Positions 7,558-16,113 of a stretch of DNA of 27,641 nucleotides are shown piece by piece. This DNA comes from JAILLW01 sp045640905. Lineage in GTDB: Bacteria > Bacillota > Clostridia > Lachnospirales > Lachnospiraceae. The notes below the pieces were generated by a model that was given only the letters and a program-made list of their open reading frames with translations, did no database searches and was not told where the DNA came from. The position numbers were made by a program, and so were the translations under genes. Every line of letters begins with the position of its first letter. Position 1 is the first letter of the stretch. The DNA lies in the NCBI GenBank assembly GCA_045640905.1, contig JAZUFW010000020.1:1-27641 (forward strand), given 5' to 3'.

Positions 7558-8958
7558 CTATTTAACTCTAGCAAGTACATCATCAATAGAACCTGCATTC
7601 AGGAAATAGCTTTCCGGAATATCATCATGCTTTCCTTCGAGAATTTCTTTGAATCCGCGGATAGTCTCACTGATAGGAACGTATTTTCCTTCCAAACCGG
7701 TGAACTGTCCTGCTACGAAGAAAGGCTGTGAAAGGAATCTTTGAATCTTACGGGCTCTGTTAACGATTACCTTATCATTTTCAGATAATTCATCCATACC
7801 CAAGATAGCAATGATATCCTGCAATTCCTTATACTTCTGAAGAATTTCCTGAACTCCGCGGGCTACATTAAAGTGCTCTTCACCAACGATTCTGGGATCG
7901 AGGATTCTCGATGTAGAATCAAGAGGATCAACTGCGGGATAAATACCGAGTTCTACGATAGCTCTCGACAATACCGTTGTAGCATCCAAGTGAGCGAATG
8001 TAGTAGCGGGTGCGGGGTCTGTCAAGTCATCGGCAGGAACGTATACAGCCTGAACCGATGTGATAGAGCCATTCTTTGTTGATGTGATTCTTTCCTGTAA
8101 TGCACCCATTTCCGTCTGCAGTGTGGGCTGATAACCAACGGCTGAAGGCATACGTCCCAACAAAGCCGAAACTTCGGAACCAGCCTGAGTGAAACGGAAG
8201 ATATTGTCGATGAACAACAATACGTCTTTTCCACCCTTATCACGGAAATATTCTGCCATTGTAAGCCCTGTTAAGCCAACTCTCATTCTGGCACCGGGGG
8301 GCTCATTCATCTGTCCGAATACCATTGTTGTCTTATCGATAACTCCTGATTCGGTCATTTCGTTGTAAAGGTCATTACCTTCTCTGGTTCGTTCTCCAAC
8401 ACCTGTGAATACTGAATATCCACCGTGCTCGGTAGCAATGTTGTGAATCAATTCCTGAATAAGGACTGTCTTTCCTACACCGGCACCACCGAACAAACCG
8501 ATTTTACCACCCTTTTGGTAAGGGCAAAGAAGGTCAACGACTTTAATTCCTGTTTCCAATAATTCCTGTTCCGTAGACTGCTCTACGAAATCAGGAGCTG
8601 CTCTGTGAATAGGCTCATACGCTACAGCCTCCGGAGCAGGCTTATTATCTATAGGTTCACCCAGTACATTGAAAATACGACCCAGAGTATTTTCACCTAC
8701 AGGTACGGTAATAGGAGCACCTGTTGCTATAGCTTCCATACCTCTGACAAGTCCGTCGGTTGAACCCATGGCAATACATTTAACAGTGTCATCACCCAAG
8801 TGCTGAGCAACCTCAACCGTTAATGAAGTGCCGTCTTTCAACGGAATCTTAATAGCTTCATTAATCTCGGGCAGCGTACCGTCGGTAAATTTAATATCGA
8901 GTACGGCACCGATAATCTGAGTAATCTTACCGGTTCCGCGCTTTGTGTTATCTGCCAT
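7558..8958 (-). CDS. atpD: F1Fo ATP synthase beta subunit
   Basis: 466 residues, full length. Catalytic subunit of F1: Walker A GGAGVGKT at 157-164, the following GVGERTREGNDLY segment with the catalytic Glu, Walker B LLFIDNIFRFTQAGSEVS, and the DELSE-type DELSEND sequence that contacts the gamma subunit near 393-399. ATG at 8958 with an AAGGAAG ribosome binding site, 15 bp after atpG. Confidence 0.98.
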   Translation of the reverse strand: MADNTKRGTGKITQIIGAVLDIKFTDGTLPEINEAIKIPLKDGTSLTVEVAQHLGDDTVKCIAMGSTDGLVRGMEAIATGAPITVPVGENTLGRIFNVLGEPIDNKPAPEAVAYEPIHRAAPDFVEQSTEQELLETGIKVVDLLCPYQKGGKIGLFGGAGVGKTVLIQELIHNIATEHGGYSVFTGVGERTREGNDLYNEMTESGVIDKTTMVFGQMNEPPGARMRVGLTGLTMAEYFRDKGGKDVLLFIDNIFRFTQAGSEVSALLGRMPSAVGYQPTLQTEMGALQERITSTKNGSITSVQAVYVPADDLTDPAPATTFAHLDATTVLSRAIVELGIYPAVDPLDSTSRILDPRIVGEEHFNVARGVQEILQKYKELQDIIAILGMDELSENDKVIVNRARKIQRFLSQPFFVAGQFTGLEGKYVPISETIRGFKEILEGKHDDIPESYFLNAGSIDDVLARVK

Positions 8959-8973
8959 TGTTTCTTCCTTTCT

Positions 8974-9840
8974 TTAGCTGATAGCGTTTGCGCCAGCTAT
9001 AATTTCTGTTAATTCCTGTGTAATAGAACCCTGTCGAGCTCTGTTATACATTAAGGTTAAACTATCTATCATTTCTTCTGCGTTGCTTGTTGCGGAATCC
9101 ATTGCCTGCATTCTGGCTCCGTTTTCCGAAGCCACAGCTTCAATCATGGCTCCGTATATCAAACTGGTGATATACTTGGGAACCAACAGATCCAAGGCTT
9201 CTTCTTCGGCGGGTTCGAAGTTCATCAGAACGTTATCTGTTTCGCTTTCGGTTTCATCCTCTTCCATGGTATCCTCGACACTGACCGGTAACAGTCTTAA
9301 CAATGTCGGAATATGCGATACCGTGTTTTTGAATCCGGTATAAGCCAGATAAATTTCCGAAATCTTACCCTCTTCAAAATCGCTGAGCACCTGTGCCGAT
9401 ACCTTCATGGCTTCGGCATAAACCGGCTCTTCGATAAAATCCGAATAATCTTCGACTATTTCATAATTCTTTGAAAGAGCATCTCTTCCCTTTTTTCCGA
9501 TAGAATAAATAGCCAGATCTTCATTGGCCAGTTCGCCTTTGGTTATCAGTTTTACTACGTTTGAGTTATATCCTCCGGCCAATCCTCTGTTAGATGTAAT
9601 CACAATTACACCCTTCTTTCCGCTCTCTCCGGCCTTCAGATATCTGTGTTCCAGATTCTGAGTCTTTTTGAGAATGGAATGAACCGTATCATACATTGCT
9701 CTGAAATACGTTTTGGATTTTTCGGCATTGCTTTTGGCTCTTTGCAGTTTAACTGTAGAAACCAGCTTCATGGCTTTAGTAATCTGCTGTGTGCTTTGAA
9801 TACTGCCCTTGCGACGCTTTATGTCTCTCATTGAGGCCAT
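8974..9840 (-). CDS. atpG: F1Fo ATP synthase gamma subunit
   Basis: 288 residues from the ATG at 9840 (MASMRDIKRRKGSIQST), which has an AAAGGAA site; an in-frame TTG six bases earlier is a less likely start. Forms the rotating central shaft. The N-terminal coiled-coil helix (IQSTQQITKAMKLVSTVKLQ) and the C-terminal helix (MDSATSNAEEMIDSLTLMYN) that make up the shaft are both intact. An acidic insert (MEEDETESE, near 195-205) is somewhat longer than usual. Sits between atpA and atpD, as in the standard order. Confidence 0.95.
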   Translation of the reverse strand: MASMRDIKRRKGSIQSTQQITKAMKLVSTVKLQRAKSNAEKSKTYFRAMYDTVHSILKKTQNLEHRYLKAGESGKKGVIVITSNRGLAGGYNSNVVKLITKGELANEDLAIYSIGKKGRDALSKNYEIVEDYSDFIEEPVYAEAMKVSAQVLSDFEEGKISEIYLAYTGFKNTVSHIPTLLRLLPVSVEDTMEEDETESETDNVLMNFEPAEEEALDLLVPKYITSLIYGAMIEAVASENGARMQAMDSATSNAEEMIDSLTLMYNRARQGSITQELTEIIAGANAIS

Positions 9841-9866
9841 AATCAAATTCCTTTCTCACTGTGTGA

Positions 9867-11372
9867 TTACTTAAATGAAGCTACGAACTCCTCAAGCGCC
9901 TTCTTAAGTGTTTCCTCTGTATCCTGTGAAATAACTTTTTCCTCTGCAATAGCGTTCGGAATCTGAGGATACTTGGTATCAAGGAAGTCAAAGAATTCTT
10001 CTTCGAATCTCGTAATATCTGCTGTGGGAACACCAAGAAGATATTTATTTGTTACAGCGTAAATGATAATAACCTGATATTGAACAGGCATGGGCTTGTA
10101 CTGAGGCTGTTTAAGAACTTCCTTAATTCTTTCACCCTGTGCAAGCTTTTCTTTGGTAACGGCATCAAGTTCCGAACCAAACTGAGCAAACGCTGCAAGT
10201 TCTCTGTACTGAGCAAGCTCAACTCTGATAGGAGCTGCAATCTTTTTCATGGCCTTGATCTGTGCGGCACCACCAACTCGTGATACTGAAAGACCTGCGT
10301 TAATAGCAGGACGGAAACCTGAATTGAACATTTCCGTTTCAAGATAAATCTGTCCGTCAGTAATAGAAATAACGTTGGTAGGAATGTAAGCCGAAACGTC
10401 ACCGGCCTGTGTCTCGATGATAGGTAATGCGGTCAAAGAACCACCGCCGTATTCCTCGTTCATTCTGGCAGCTCTCTCAAGCAGTCTAGAGTGAAGGTAG
10501 AATACATCACCGGGATATGCTTCACGTCCGGGCGGACGACGAAGGAGCAAAGAGAGTGTACGGTATGCGGCAGCATGCTTGGTTAAGTCATCATAAATAA
10601 CCAGAACGTCCTCTCCGTTTTCCATCCATTCTTCTCCGATAGCACATCCGGCATAAGGAGCTATATACTGTAAGGGAGCCAACTCTGATGCAGATGCAAC
10701 AACTACTGTTGTATATGCAAAAGCGCCGTAATCTTCAAGTGTCTTAACGATTGAAGCAACGGTGGAAGCTTTCTGACCGATTGCTACGTAGATACATTTA
10801 ACACCCTGTCCCTTTTGATTAATAATAGTATCAATGGCAATAGCAGTTTTACCTGTCTGTCTGTCACCGATAATCAATTCTCTCTGACCTCTTCCGATAG
10901 GAACCATTGAGTCGATAGCCTTAATACCTGTCTGAAGAGGGGTATCAACCGACTTTCTGGTGATAACACCGGAAGCAACTCTTTCGATTTTTCTGTACTT
11001 GTCCGTTGCGATAGGTCCCTTGCCGTCAATAGGCTGACCTAAAGCATTAACAACACGGCCCAGCATAGCATCGCCTACAGGAACCTCAACAACACGACCC
11101 GTAGTTTTAACGGTATCGCCTTCGTTAATATTCTTTTGGCTACCCAGAAGAACCGCACCTACGTTGTCCTCTTCGAGGTTCAGCACCATGCCGTATACCT
11201 CGCCGGGGAACTCCAGCAATTCTCCCTGCATTGCGTTTTCCAGACCATGTACACGTGCAATACCGTCTGCCACCTGAATAACGGTACCCACGTCTTTAAC
11301 TTCAAGTTCTGAAGCATATCTTTTTATCTGCTCTTTAATAACAGAGCTGATTTCTTCAGGATTCATATTCAT
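9867..11372 (-). CDS. atpA: F1Fo ATP synthase alpha subunit
   Basis: 501 residues, usual length. Non-catalytic nucleotide-binding subunit alternating with beta. Walker A GDRQTGKT at 169-176, the VYVAIGQKASTVA segment, Walker B LVIYDDLTKHA and the catalytic-interface arginine in the AINAGLSVSRVGGAAQ signature. An ATG at 11372 (AAAGGTG 11 bp upstream) and another two codons later are both possible starts. Spaced 55 bp from atpH. Confidence 0.98.
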   Translation of the reverse strand: MNMNPEEISSVIKEQIKRYASELEVKDVGTVIQVADGIARVHGLENAMQGELLEFPGEVYGMVLNLEEDNVGAVLLGSQKNINEGDTVKTTGRVVEVPVGDAMLGRVVNALGQPIDGKGPIATDKYRKIERVASGVITRKSVDTPLQTGIKAIDSMVPIGRGQRELIIGDRQTGKTAIAIDTIINQKGQGVKCIYVAIGQKASTVASIVKTLEDYGAFAYTTVVVASASELAPLQYIAPYAGCAIGEEWMENGEDVLVIYDDLTKHAAAYRTLSLLLRRPPGREAYPGDVFYLHSRLLERAARMNEEYGGGSLTALPIIETQAGDVSAYIPTNVISITDGQIYLETEMFNSGFRPAINAGLSVSRVGGAAQIKAMKKIAAPIRVELAQYRELAAFAQFGSELDAVTKEKLAQGERIKEVLKQPQYKPMPVQYQVIIIYAVTNKYLLGVPTADITRFEEEFFDFLDTKYPQIPNAIAEEKVISQDTEETLKKALEEFVASFK

Positions 11373-11427
11373 GAGTCTTGCGCACCTTTCTTAATTATTT
11401 ATATGACACTCATGTCATTTCAAGCTG

Positions 11428-11973
11428 TTAAACCTGAACATTCAAAAGTTCCTTTTGCAGCTTGTCAAGCTTCGTCTGAACACTGCTGTCAACTACTCTG
11501 TCGCCGATTCTGATCTTCATTCCGCCGATCAGTTCTTCCGATACCACATACTCGATTTCCATCGATTTATATGAAGTGGTTTCGATAAGTTTCTTTTCTA
11601 TTTCGGCTTTCTGACTATCCTTCAGCGGAAGCGCGGTAGTGACGGTAGCAGCACCAATTCCTTTTAGTCTCTTGACCTCATCGGTAAAATACTTAAGAAT
11701 CGAATCTATCTCCGTATATCGGTCCTTGGTCACTATCAAGTGCAGGAATCCGAGCAGTTCATCACTAATGCGTCCTTTGAACACATTTTCAAGAACTTCG
11801 AGTTTTTCCTCTTTAAGTATTTTGGGATGGTTCATAAGCTTGGCAAAATCAGGATTGGAATCAAGGATTTCCTTTATGAGTTCTATCTCCTCAAGGAAAA
11901 GTTCCTCCTTGCCTTCCTCAACCGAAAGTTCAAACAAAGCTTCTCCGTATGTCTTAGAGACTAGCTTAGCCAT
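11428..11973 (-). CDS. atpH: F1Fo ATP synthase delta subunit
   Basis: 181 residues. Links the b stalk to the top of F1. It has the N-terminal YGEALFEL helix typical of delta/OSCP, the central LMNHPKILKEEKLEVL segment and the conserved C-terminal LIGGMKIRIGDRVVDSSV signature. The start overlaps the end of atpF by 13 bp, implying translational coupling and matched synthesis of the peripheral stalk. Confidence 0.95.
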   Translation of the reverse strand: MAKLVSKTYGEALFELSVEEGKEELFLEEIELIKEILDSNPDFAKLMNHPKILKEEKLEVLENVFKGRISDELLGFLHLIVTKDRYTEIDSILKYFTDEVKRLKGIGAATVTTALPLKDSQKAEIEKKLIETTSYKSMEIEYVVSEELIGGMKIRIGDRVVDSSVQTKLDKLQKELLNVQV

Positions 11974-12476
11974 GTGCTTTCACCTATTTCCTTTAATGTG
12001 TCATTAACCATTGCTTCCTGTACTTCAGTGTCGATAGAAGCTTTTACAACTTTTCCGGCCATCAAAGATGCCAAGACTACCATTTCTCTCTTCACATCGT
12101 CTGCTGCCTTCTGCTTTTCTAACTGTGCTTCGGTCTTTGCTCTTTCGATAATCTGTGAAGCTTCTTCCTTAGCCTGTGCCACAATTCTGCTCTCGTTATC
12201 AAGAGCTCTCTTTCTGGCATCTGCCAGGATAGCTTCGGCTTCCTTATCGATATCCTTGAGCTTCTGAGTATATTCTTCTTTCAAAGCTCTGGCATCTTCT
12301 TCGTCCTTAGCGGCATTTTCAAGTTCGTCCTTAATCTTTTCCTTACGCTTTTCAAGCATGGATCTGACAGGATTGAACAGGAAATACGATGCTGCCAAAA
12401 ACAGTACGAAGATGGCTACGATCATTAGGGCAGAATCCGCAAGCAACTGCAGGTCTAGATCAAATACTCTGCTCAT
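11961..12476 (-). CDS. atpF: F1Fo ATP synthase b subunit
   Basis: 171 residues: one N-terminal membrane helix (about 14-34, ALMIVAIFVLFLAASYFLFNP) followed by a long charged coiled coil (RSMLEKRKEKIKDELENA onward) that dimerises as the peripheral stalk. Spaced 38 bp from atpE and overlapping atpH by 13 bp. Confidence 0.95.
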   Translation of the reverse strand: MSRVFDLDLQLLADSALMIVAIFVLFLAASYFLFNPVRSMLEKRKEKIKDELENAAKDEEDARALKEEYTQKLKDIDKEAEAILADARKRALDNESRIVAQAKEEASQIIERAKTEAQLEKQKAADDVKREMVVLASLMAGKVVKASIDTEVQEAMVNDTLKEIGESTWLS

Positions 12477-12514
12477 ATGTTAAGCCTCTCCTTTCGTTAT
12501 CCTTATTTGGAAAT

Positions 12515-12769
12515 CTATTTTGCAAGAGGCTGTACGAACAACAGAATAATACCGATCAACAAACCGTAAAGACCTGTTGTCTCGGCAACTGCCTGTCCAA
12601 GTAACATAGTAGAAGTAATGTCTGACTTAGCACCGGGATTACGACCAACTGCTGCTGCGGCATGACCTGCTGCGATACCCTGGCCGACACCGGGTCCGAT
12701 ACCTGCGATCAAAGCAAGTCCGGCACCAATTGCTGAACAACCTTTAATAAAATTCACATCAAAATTCAT
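12515..12769 (-). CDS. atpE: F1Fo ATP synthase c subunit with Na+-type binding residues
   Basis: 84 residues, two membrane helices joined by the polar loop around VGRNPGAKSD. It forms the rotor ring. The ion-carrying carboxylate is E63 in helix 2 (GQAVAETTGLYGL). The residues that coordinate Na+ in the Ilyobacter tartaricus ring are a Gln in helix 1, then Val, Glu, Ser/Thr, Thr and Tyr in helix 2. Here these are Q30 (GPGVGQG), V61, E63, T64, T65 and Y68. This pattern indicates Na+ coupling, although ring selectivity is not proven by sequence alone. Strong ribosome binding site (AAGGAGG). Confidence 0.95.
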   Translation of the reverse strand: MNFDVNFIKGCSAIGAGLALIAGIGPGVGQGIAAGHAAAAVGRNPGAKSDITSTMLLGQAVAETTGLYGLLIGIILLFVQPLAK

Positions 12770-12816
12770 TTTAAATCCTCCTTATTTTTAGGTAATACTA
12801 CCATAAATACGTATTT

Positions 12817-13542
12817 TTACGCTTCTTCTGTATTGCATGCATCCTGAATATAAGTCATCGTCAGCATACAGAAAACGTAGGTCTGAATTGCGCCCGAGAA
12901 CAAATCGAAATAGACATGCAATGCTGCGGGCCAAATCAACGCTATCTTTCCGAGCAGTGTGTAAATCAAGCCCATGATTGCCGTACCCGAAAGGATATTG
13001 GCAAACAAACGCAATGACAACGATATGGGCACCGCGAAATCTCCGATCAGGTTAATCGGAAGCCAGAACGGCCACGGGCTCATCAGTCCGGAAACAACCC
13101 CCTTAACCTTTTGATACTTAAATTGATTGTAATGGATCAGCGTAAATGAGATTACCGCCAAAGCAAACGTCACACCGTAATCGGCTGTCGGGGGCCTAAG
13201 TCCCAGAAGTCCGGAAATGTTGCTGAAGAAAATGAAAATAAACAGCGTTCCGATATAATTTCGGAATTTAGGAGCGAATTTGCCCATAACGCCGTTAATC
13301 ATTCCATCAAGGAATTCCACCAGCAATTCCAGTACGTTTTGAAATCCCGTCGGTACTTCAGTTGCTTTTTTCATTCTGTGTCCGGCTGCTATAAAGAAGC
13401 CGATCAGAATAAGCATGACGATTAGTAAACATACATGCGTCGTAGTAATCCACAGTGTTTGTCCGAAGAGTTCATATGAAAATATCCCATGAATAAAAAA
13501 GTCTACTTCCTTTGCTTCGGATAACAAAACTACCGGTTCCAT
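12817..13542 (-). CDS. atpB: F1Fo ATP synthase a subunit
   Basis: 241 residues from ATG at 13542, preceded by AAGGAGGTGAC; a TTG one codon earlier is unlikely to be the start. Polytopic membrane subunit providing the ion half-channels. The conserved stator arginine lies in SLRLFANILSGTAIMG. Additional hallmark segments are PTADYGVTFALAVISF and IGDFAVPISL. Fits between the atpI-like gene (30 bp) and atpE (47 bp). Confidence 0.95.
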   Translation of the reverse strand: MEPVVLLSEAKEVDFFIHGIFSYELFGQTLWITTTHVCLLIVMLILIGFFIAAGHRMKKATEVPTGFQNVLELLVEFLDGMINGVMGKFAPKFRNYIGTLFIFIFFSNISGLLGLRPPTADYGVTFALAVISFTLIHYNQFKYQKVKGVVSGLMSPWPFWLPINLIGDFAVPISLSLRLFANILSGTAIMGLIYTLLGKIALIWPAALHVYFDLFSGAIQTYVFCMLTMTYIQDACNTEEA

Positions 13543-13572
13543 CAAGTCACCTCCTTCTTACTGCTGTCGCAG

Positions 13573-14031
13573 TTATTTTTTGACGTCATCGTCATCATCT
13601 ATGAATTCAATGATATCAGGAAGAATTTCCTCCCCATAAATAGCCGTACTCAATTTTTTGGAAACAGGCTGCAGATACGATCCGACCTTGATTCCCAAAA
13701 TTCCCAAAAATGCAGCCAATACATAGCTGCCGAAAAATATACCCGTGAACGCCAGAACAGCCGTCAAAAACAAATATCGAATCAGGAACTGAAGGCGAAT
13801 GCTTTTGGTCGCGCCTTCTTCACCCAAATCAAGTGCTCTGTCTATCGACCACCACATATGATAGCCTGCCGCAAGTGCGCTCAGGATTCCTATCAAGAGG
13901 CAGAGAATATATAATCCCGGGTTATTGACAAAGATTACGACCACGGAACATAAAATCCCGAATGCCAAAATTCCCGTCCACAATTCAAAAACCGTTCGGT
14001 TAAGCTTATTTACTATCAGTTGTTTCATCAT
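13573..14031 (-). CDS. AtpI-like ATP synthase assembly protein
   Basis: About 152 residues from the ATG at 14031 (MMKQLIVNKLNRTV), or 162 from an in-frame ATG at 14061. I prefer the shorter form because AtpI-type proteins usually open with a KQL(I/L)xKxLxR-like sequence, but neither start has a clear ribosome binding site and both overlap the preceding gene, so coupling is likely. Four hydrophobic segments are visible (about 15-35, 37-55, 75-95 and 97-115). Proteins of this type at this position help assemble the c ring. Sequence is weakly conserved; the call rests on topology and position as second gene of the atp operon. The C-terminus is acidic (EFIDDDDDVKK). Confidence 0.7.
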   Translation of the reverse strand: MMKQLIVNKLNRTVFELWTGILAFGILCSVVVIFVNNPGLYILCLLIGILSALAAGYHMWWSIDRALDLGEEGATKSIRLQFLIRYLFLTAVLAFTGIFFGSYVLAAFLGILGIKVGSYLQPVSKKLSTAIYGEEILPDIIEFIDDDDDVKK

Positions 14032-14296
14032 TTTCGTTATTTTGATGAGCGCGTCCCACATGGGTGTATGCCGAATTGGGATCTTTTTTCTTTAGCTGGG
14101 ATTTGGACATCCGGTATACGTTATAACCTCCGGCTATCGCTCCCACAAAAAACAGAATAATCATCCAAAACGAGGTGCCCAGTTTTCTGTCAATAAAAAT
14201 ACCTAAAAAAGAACACAGAAAAATCGGAACAAGCATATTGATTCCAAACTGTCCGATTAATGAAAATGTCCTTCGCACATTCTTATCAAATTTCAT
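14006..14296 (-). CDS. AtpZ/AtpI-family membrane protein, first gene of the atp operon
   Basis: 96 residues from ATG at 14296, preceded by AGGTG. A TTG one codon earlier is unlikely to be used. Two membrane helices (about 12-33 and 41-60) with the small-residue motif GAIAGGYNVYRM between the second helix and the polar tail, and IFIDRKLGTSFW in the loop, match the AtpZ/AtpI family (putative Ca2+/Mg2+ transport or c-ring assembly partner). Overlaps the AtpI-like gene by 26 bp (or 56 bp if the longer start is used). First gene behind the promoter at 14335-14363. Confidence 0.8.
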   Translation of the reverse strand: MKFDKNVRRTFSLIGQFGINMLVPIFLCSFLGIFIDRKLGTSFWMIILFFVGAIAGGYNVYRMSKSQLKKKDPNSAYTHVGRAHQNNENDETTDSK

Positions 14297-14334
14297 CAAA
14301 AAACACCTACTTTAGCATAACTGCACTCCTAATC

Positions 14335-14363
14335 ATTATACGAAAAATTCGCTAAACTGTCTA
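14335..14363 (-). promoter_or_regulatory. Promoter of the atp operon
   Basis: On the minus strand: -35 TAGACA (14363-14358), 17-bp spacer, -10 TATAAT (14340-14335). The first gene starts about 40 bases downstream at 14296. Near-consensus SigA type; no operator recognised. Confidence 0.75.
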
Positions 14364-14385
14364 TCAAAATAATTGCTAATTTGCA

Positions 14386-14414
14386 TTGAATTCACACAAT
14401 TTTAGACGTATGAT
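14386..14414 (+). promoter_or_regulatory. Promoter of the DUF402 gene
   Basis: -35 TTGAAT (14386-14391), 17-bp spacer, -10 TATGAT (14409-14414). It is back to back with the atp promoter: the two -35 boxes are about 22 bp apart, so the two units might be regulated together. The gene starts at 14441 with AAAAAGGAGG 5 bp ahead of it. Confidence 0.7.
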
Positions 14415-14440
14415 AATGATAACTGAAAAAGGAGGTTTCA

Positions 14441-14917
14441 ATGACAAATCCTACACTGTATCGAAAAAGACTCATCCCCTCCGAATGCATTCTTTTAAAG
14501 GATGATATCATTCTCGAATGCACCGAAGATCACATCGTAACAAAGTGGAACACTCTGCGCCCCAAAAAGGATCTTCATCACGGTTCAAGCGTGTATTTCC
14601 TCAAAGAAGGGTACAAAGTTTCCAAGTTCTGTCGAGAGGATGATTCGTTGCTGTATTGGTACTGCGATATAGTAGATTACGATTATGATGCGGACAAAAA
14701 CGAACTTTTGGTCACCGATTTGCTGGCCGATGTCGTGATTTATCCGGACGGTTCGGTGCGCGTTGTGGATTTGGATGAGTTGGTTGAAGCCTTAAACGGT
14801 AATCTGATTACTCTGGAACAATTAAAAAGCAGTCTGCAAAAACTCGACAGACTGCTCAAAATCATATATGACGGCAGGTTCGATTCCCTGCTTGATTATC
14901 TGAATATTCCCAACTGA
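14441..14917 (+). CDS. DUF402 family protein (putative nucleoside di/triphosphate phosphatase)
   Basis: 158 residues. DUF402 proteins (Ntdp, FomD-related) are small beta-barrel phosphohydrolases needing divalent metal. Seen here: a central YWYCDIVDYDYD segment, the LLVTDLLADVVIYPDGSVRVVDLDEL core with the metal-ligand acidic residues, and a C-terminal helical tail (LKSSLQKLDRLLKIIYDGRF). The order and length fit the family. Strong ribosome binding site (AAAAAGGAGG). The stop is only 5 bp from the convergent stop of the wall hydrolase and no terminator separates them. Confidence 0.85.
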   Translation: MTNPTLYRKRLIPSECILLKDDIILECTEDHIVTKWNTLRPKKDLHHGSSVYFLKEGYKVSKFCREDDSLLYWYCDIVDYDYDADKNELLVTDLLADVVIYPDGSVRVVDLDELVEALNGNLITLEQLKSSLQKLDRLLKIIYDGRFDSLLDYLNIPN

Positions 14918-14922
14918 TTTTA

Positions 14923-16113
14923 TCAATAGAATATGTGGCCTCCGATTTGGATTCCGCTAAGTCCTTCGATGGGTGTTCTGAAGAACAGGCAGTTTCCTAC
15001 CGTAGTTTGGCCGGACATGGCCGCGTCGGCTGCCTGATAGCATGCCGGGGTGGCATCATTGCGCGCCAAAGCCAGTGCCAGTCGACCGCTTCCCACAGGT
15101 GAAAACTGTTTCTTCTGATAAATAACTCCGACAACCGTATCGGGGAATACCGAACTCATAACGCGGTTCATAACAACCGCTCCGACAGCCAGCTGTCCTT
15201 CATACGGCTGATTACCGGCTTCGCAATATATCAAATTGGCCAGCAGATATCTGTCATCCGCCGCAAATGTCACCTGTGAAATATCTCTCCAGGCCGAACG
15301 GGCAGCCAGTTGTGACAGACGTCTTTCTTCTTCGAGTTCTTTTTGAAGGGCATCTATGCTTTCCTGCTGCTTAGCCATAAATGCTTCGTTCTCCTTCATT
15401 TCGTTTTCCGTTTCTTCAATCTCGGACTCATACGCAATAAGCGATGACGATGTTTGCGACACCAATCCGGAAACACGTGATTGTTCATCCAGCGCTTCCT
15501 GTTTAAGTTCGTCGAGTTCCGCCTTTTGAGATTCCAGCAAAGCTTTTGCTTCTTCCGTAACCTCTCTGGTGTGACGGTATTCTTCAAGCTGCTGCCTGTC
15601 ATATGCAGCCAGCGATTCGATGTAATTATTCTTATTCAAAAAATCCGAAAAGTTTCTGGCCCCGAGAAGGTTCTCCAGAATAACATAATCCTGCTTTTCG
15701 TACATGAAGCGAATTCTGATTTTCATCTCTTCATATTGCGTCTGCTCTATCTCCAGCGCTTCGTTCAAAGCCAGTGTCATTTCATCTATTTCGGCATTTT
15801 TATTGTCTATCTTTTCTTCGAGTTCGGACAGATTATCGCTCACTTCGCTGAGCTCATCATTCAGTTGATTTAACGTCCCTTTGAGGGAATCTGCCGTGTT
15901 ACTTAAACTGCTTATTTCTTCTTTATTTGCGTTTATCTTGTTTTGTGTTTCCTGTTTTTCCTCTTTAGCCTTTTTAATCTGCTCCTCGAGGTCGGAAATC
16001 TTCGATGCATACACCTTCATCGGCGGTTTTCCGTACAGCAAAAGCACAATTGCCGTAATAACGGCAATTGTGCATACTAACAGCCTGTTGGGTTTGTGAT
16101 AATTACTCCTCAA
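14923..16113 (-). CDS. Secreted coiled-coil cell wall hydrolase (SleB/CwlJ-type catalytic domain)
   Basis: 396 residues. N-terminal signal/anchor (about 11-27, LLVCTIAVITAIVLLLYG), long PcsB-like coiled coil (about 36-270) containing a small helical insert (NLLGARNFSDFLNK), and a C-terminal Hydrolase_2 domain (about 285-396): NLIYCEAGNQPYEGQLAVGA with catalytic Glu298, VMNRV, KKQFSPVGSG and a closing GGHIFY. Such enzymes cleave peptidoglycan glycan strands; the coiled coil points to division- or growth-linked control more than to spore germination. The predicted start is TTG at 16113, overlapping the end of rpiB by 11 bp with AGGAAAG about 11 bp before it; the next in-frame ATG (codon 32) would lose the signal peptide. 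Confidence 0.85.
   Translation of the reverse strand: MRSNYHKPNRLLVCTIAVITAIVLLLYGKPPMKVYASKISDLEEQIKKAKEEKQETQNKINANKEEISSLSNTADSLKGTLNQLNDELSEVSDNLSELEEKIDNKNAEIDEMTLALNEALEIEQTQYEEMKIRIRFMYEKQDYVILENLLGARNFSDFLNKNNYIESLAAYDRQQLEEYRHTREVTEEAKALLESQKAELDELKQEALDEQSRVSGLVSQTSSSLIAYESEIEETENEMKENEAFMAKQQESIDALQKELEEERRLSQLAARSAWRDISQVTFAADDRYLLANLIYCEAGNQPYEGQLAVGAVVMNRVMSSVFPDTVVGVIYQKKQFSPVGSGRLALALARNDATPACYQAADAAMSGQTTVGNCLFFRTPIEGLSGIQIGGHIFY

Noticed and set aside
8022..8243. 73-codon minus-strand open frame inside atpD
   Set aside because: Out-of-frame shadow of the conserved beta subunit.
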